Source: Bacteroidota bacterium
Lineage (GTDB): Bacteria > Bacteroidota > Bacteroidia > Flavobacteriales > Crocinitomicaceae
Direction of reading: 5' to 3'
Assembly (NCBI GenBank): GCA_029558435.1
Contig: JAKQEZ010000594.1
Coordinates: 1 to 14,152 of the forward strand
Length of the DNA stretch: 14,152 bases
Part shown: piece after piece, positions 13,498 to 14,152 of the stretch
Numbering within the stretch: position 1 is the stretch's first letter
Layout: the number at the start of each line of letters is the position of its first letter
Translations under genes and position numbers: made by a program
The notes under the pieces: generated by a model
Databases searched by the model: none
What the model was told of the DNA's origin: nothing
What the model saw: only the letters and a program-made list of their open reading frames with translations

Positions 13498-13857
13498 ATG
13501 GAAGATTTAACAGCAATTATTGCCATCCTTTCTACCATTGCTTTGCCAATAGGATTTGGGATGTATTTGGGGCTTCGTGCCAACAATCAAAAACATGTTG
13601 AGCGCATGGAAATGATAAAACAAGGCATCATTCCGCCCGACAATGTAGAAACGGATGCTAAAAAATACAAATCACTTAGAAATGGGTTGTTGTTTGTAGG
13701 AATGGGCATAGGTTTTATCGTGGGATTAACGATAATAAAAACGATGCGTCTCAATGAAGATGCTGGTTTTTTGGTGCTTGGGGCTAGCTTCTTATTGTTT
13801 TTTGGATTAGCGTATTTAGCATATTTTAAAATCGTTAGCAATAAAGAAAAAGAATAA
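13498..13857 (+). CDS. Small three-helix membrane protein, DUF6249-like
   Basis: This 119-residue protein has three predicted membrane helices: residues ~5-26 (AIIAILSTIALPIGFGMYLGL), ~62-80 (NGLLFVGMGIGFIVGLTII) and ~89-110 (AGFLVLGASFLLFFGLAYLAYF). A short basic/acidic loop (HVERMEMIKQGIIPPDN) follows helix 1. The ERxEMIKQGIxPP loop followed by an (L)RxGLLxxGxGIGxxxG helix is the pattern of DUF6249 inner-membrane proteins, which often lie next to ECF sigma factor genes in Bacteroidota. Its stop codon overlaps the start of the sigma gene (TAATG), so the two are translationally coupled. A role as membrane partner or regulator of the sigma factor is only an inference from position. It is divergent from the lipoprotein gene. 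Confidence 0.8.
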   Translation: MEDLTAIIAILSTIALPIGFGMYLGLRANNQKHVERMEMIKQGIIPPDNVETDAKKYKSLRNGLLFVGMGIGFIVGLTIIKTMRLNEDAGFLVLGASFLLFFGLAYLAYFKIVSNKEKE

Positions 13858-14152
13858 TGCAGGTCAACGAAAAGCAATTGATTCGCCAAATACTAGAGGG
13901 AGAGACGTCTTCCTTTAGCTATTTTGTGGACACCTATCAAGATATGGCACTCACCCTTGCTTTTCGAATTTGTGCCAACAGACAAGATGCTGAAGACATA
14001 ACACAAAATGCATTTGTAAAAGCATTTCACAACCTGCACACATTTCGGGCAACAAGTAAATTTTCATCGTGGTTTTACCGAATTGTTTACCATACTGCCT
14101 TGAATTTCATCAAACAAAATCAATTAAAAACAGTAGAAGTTGATGAAAATAC
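13857..14152 (+). CDS. RNA polymerase sigma-70 factor, ECF subfamily, 3' partial
   Basis: The first 98 codons are present and the gene runs off the window. The ATG at 13857-13859 overlaps the upstream stop (TAATG). The visible part is sigma region 2: LIRQILEGETSSFSYFVDTYQDMALTLAFRI, the core-binding segment NRQDAEDITQNAFVKAFHNL, and the -10 recognition and melting helix FRATSKFSSWFYRIVYHTALNFIK. There is no region 1.1 or extended region 1.2, which places it in the ECF (group 4) class. These factors switch on envelope or stress regulons, usually under an anti-sigma factor. The anti-sigma gene would be expected just downstream, beyond the window; the small membrane protein upstream is another possible partner. 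Confidence 0.93.
   Translation, partial: MQVNEKQLIRQILEGETSSFSYFVDTYQDMALTLAFRICANRQDAEDITQNAFVKAFHNLHTFRATSKFSSWFYRIVYHTALNFIKQNQLKTVEVDEN

Noticed and set aside
13395..13586. Upstream extension of the binding-protein-like lipoprotein
   Set aside because: The extension hides the clear lipoprotein signal starting at 13394 and overlaps the start of the divergent membrane protein gene.
1..14152. CRISPR arrays, tRNA or rRNA genes, insertion sequences, prophage genes, defence islands
   Set aside because: No regularly spaced repeats, cloverleaf-like segments, transposase or integrase motifs, or terminal inverted repeats were seen on either strand.

Overview
The window is chromosomal DNA from a Bacteroidota bacterium, most likely of the order Flavobacteriales. 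The evidence is direct: a type IX secretion system (T9SS) cargo protein with the gliding-motility-type C-terminal domain, the T9SS component PorQ, AT-rich sequence, a general lack of Shine-Dalgarno sites, and several TAnnTTTG boxes (the Bacteroidota -7 promoter element) just upstream of start codons. No tRNA, rRNA, CRISPR array, insertion sequence or phage gene was seen.

Layout. 1-1115: 3' end of a large secreted adhesin-like protein with Ig-like/PKD repeats. 1112-2874 (minus): a two-gene unit of comF and an FAD-dependent amine oxidoreductase. 2875-3167: divergent intergenic region with repeated TGT-n-AAAACC motifs. 3168-5516: a full-length class I ribonucleotide reductase large-subunit homologue that has lost almost every catalytic residue and has no nrdB beside it. 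5716-8356: an RNA/DNA housekeeping cluster of HU, a 30-residue basic ribosomal protein of the COX24/mS38 (bS22-like) family, RNase G and RecX, with two clear hairpin terminators. 8362-9929 (minus): porQ and a small metallophosphoesterase. 9972-11217: the B12-enzyme chaperone GTPase MeaB and an S4 RNA-binding protein. 11209-12338 (minus): peptide deformylase followed by a small lipoprotein. 12408-13394 (minus): an orphan lipoprotein resembling a type 2 periplasmic binding protein. 13498 to the end: a small three-helix membrane protein (DUF6249-like) overlapping the start of an ECF sigma factor that runs off the window.

Most of the window is ordinary housekeeping. The exception is the NrdA homologue. 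Its fold, ATP-cone and C-terminal barrel strands remain recognisable, and its numbering runs in parallel with mammalian R1. But the thiyl-radical cysteine is Ser429, its partner cysteine is Tyr218, the catalytic glutamate is Asn431, the radical-transfer tyrosine pair is Cys737-Gln738, the substrate phosphate loop is altered, and the C-terminal redox cysteines are absent. The reading frame is intact over 782 codons. This looks like a maintained pseudoenzyme, possibly a nucleotide sensor or a regulator of the real reductase. It is the main candidate here for something undescribed.
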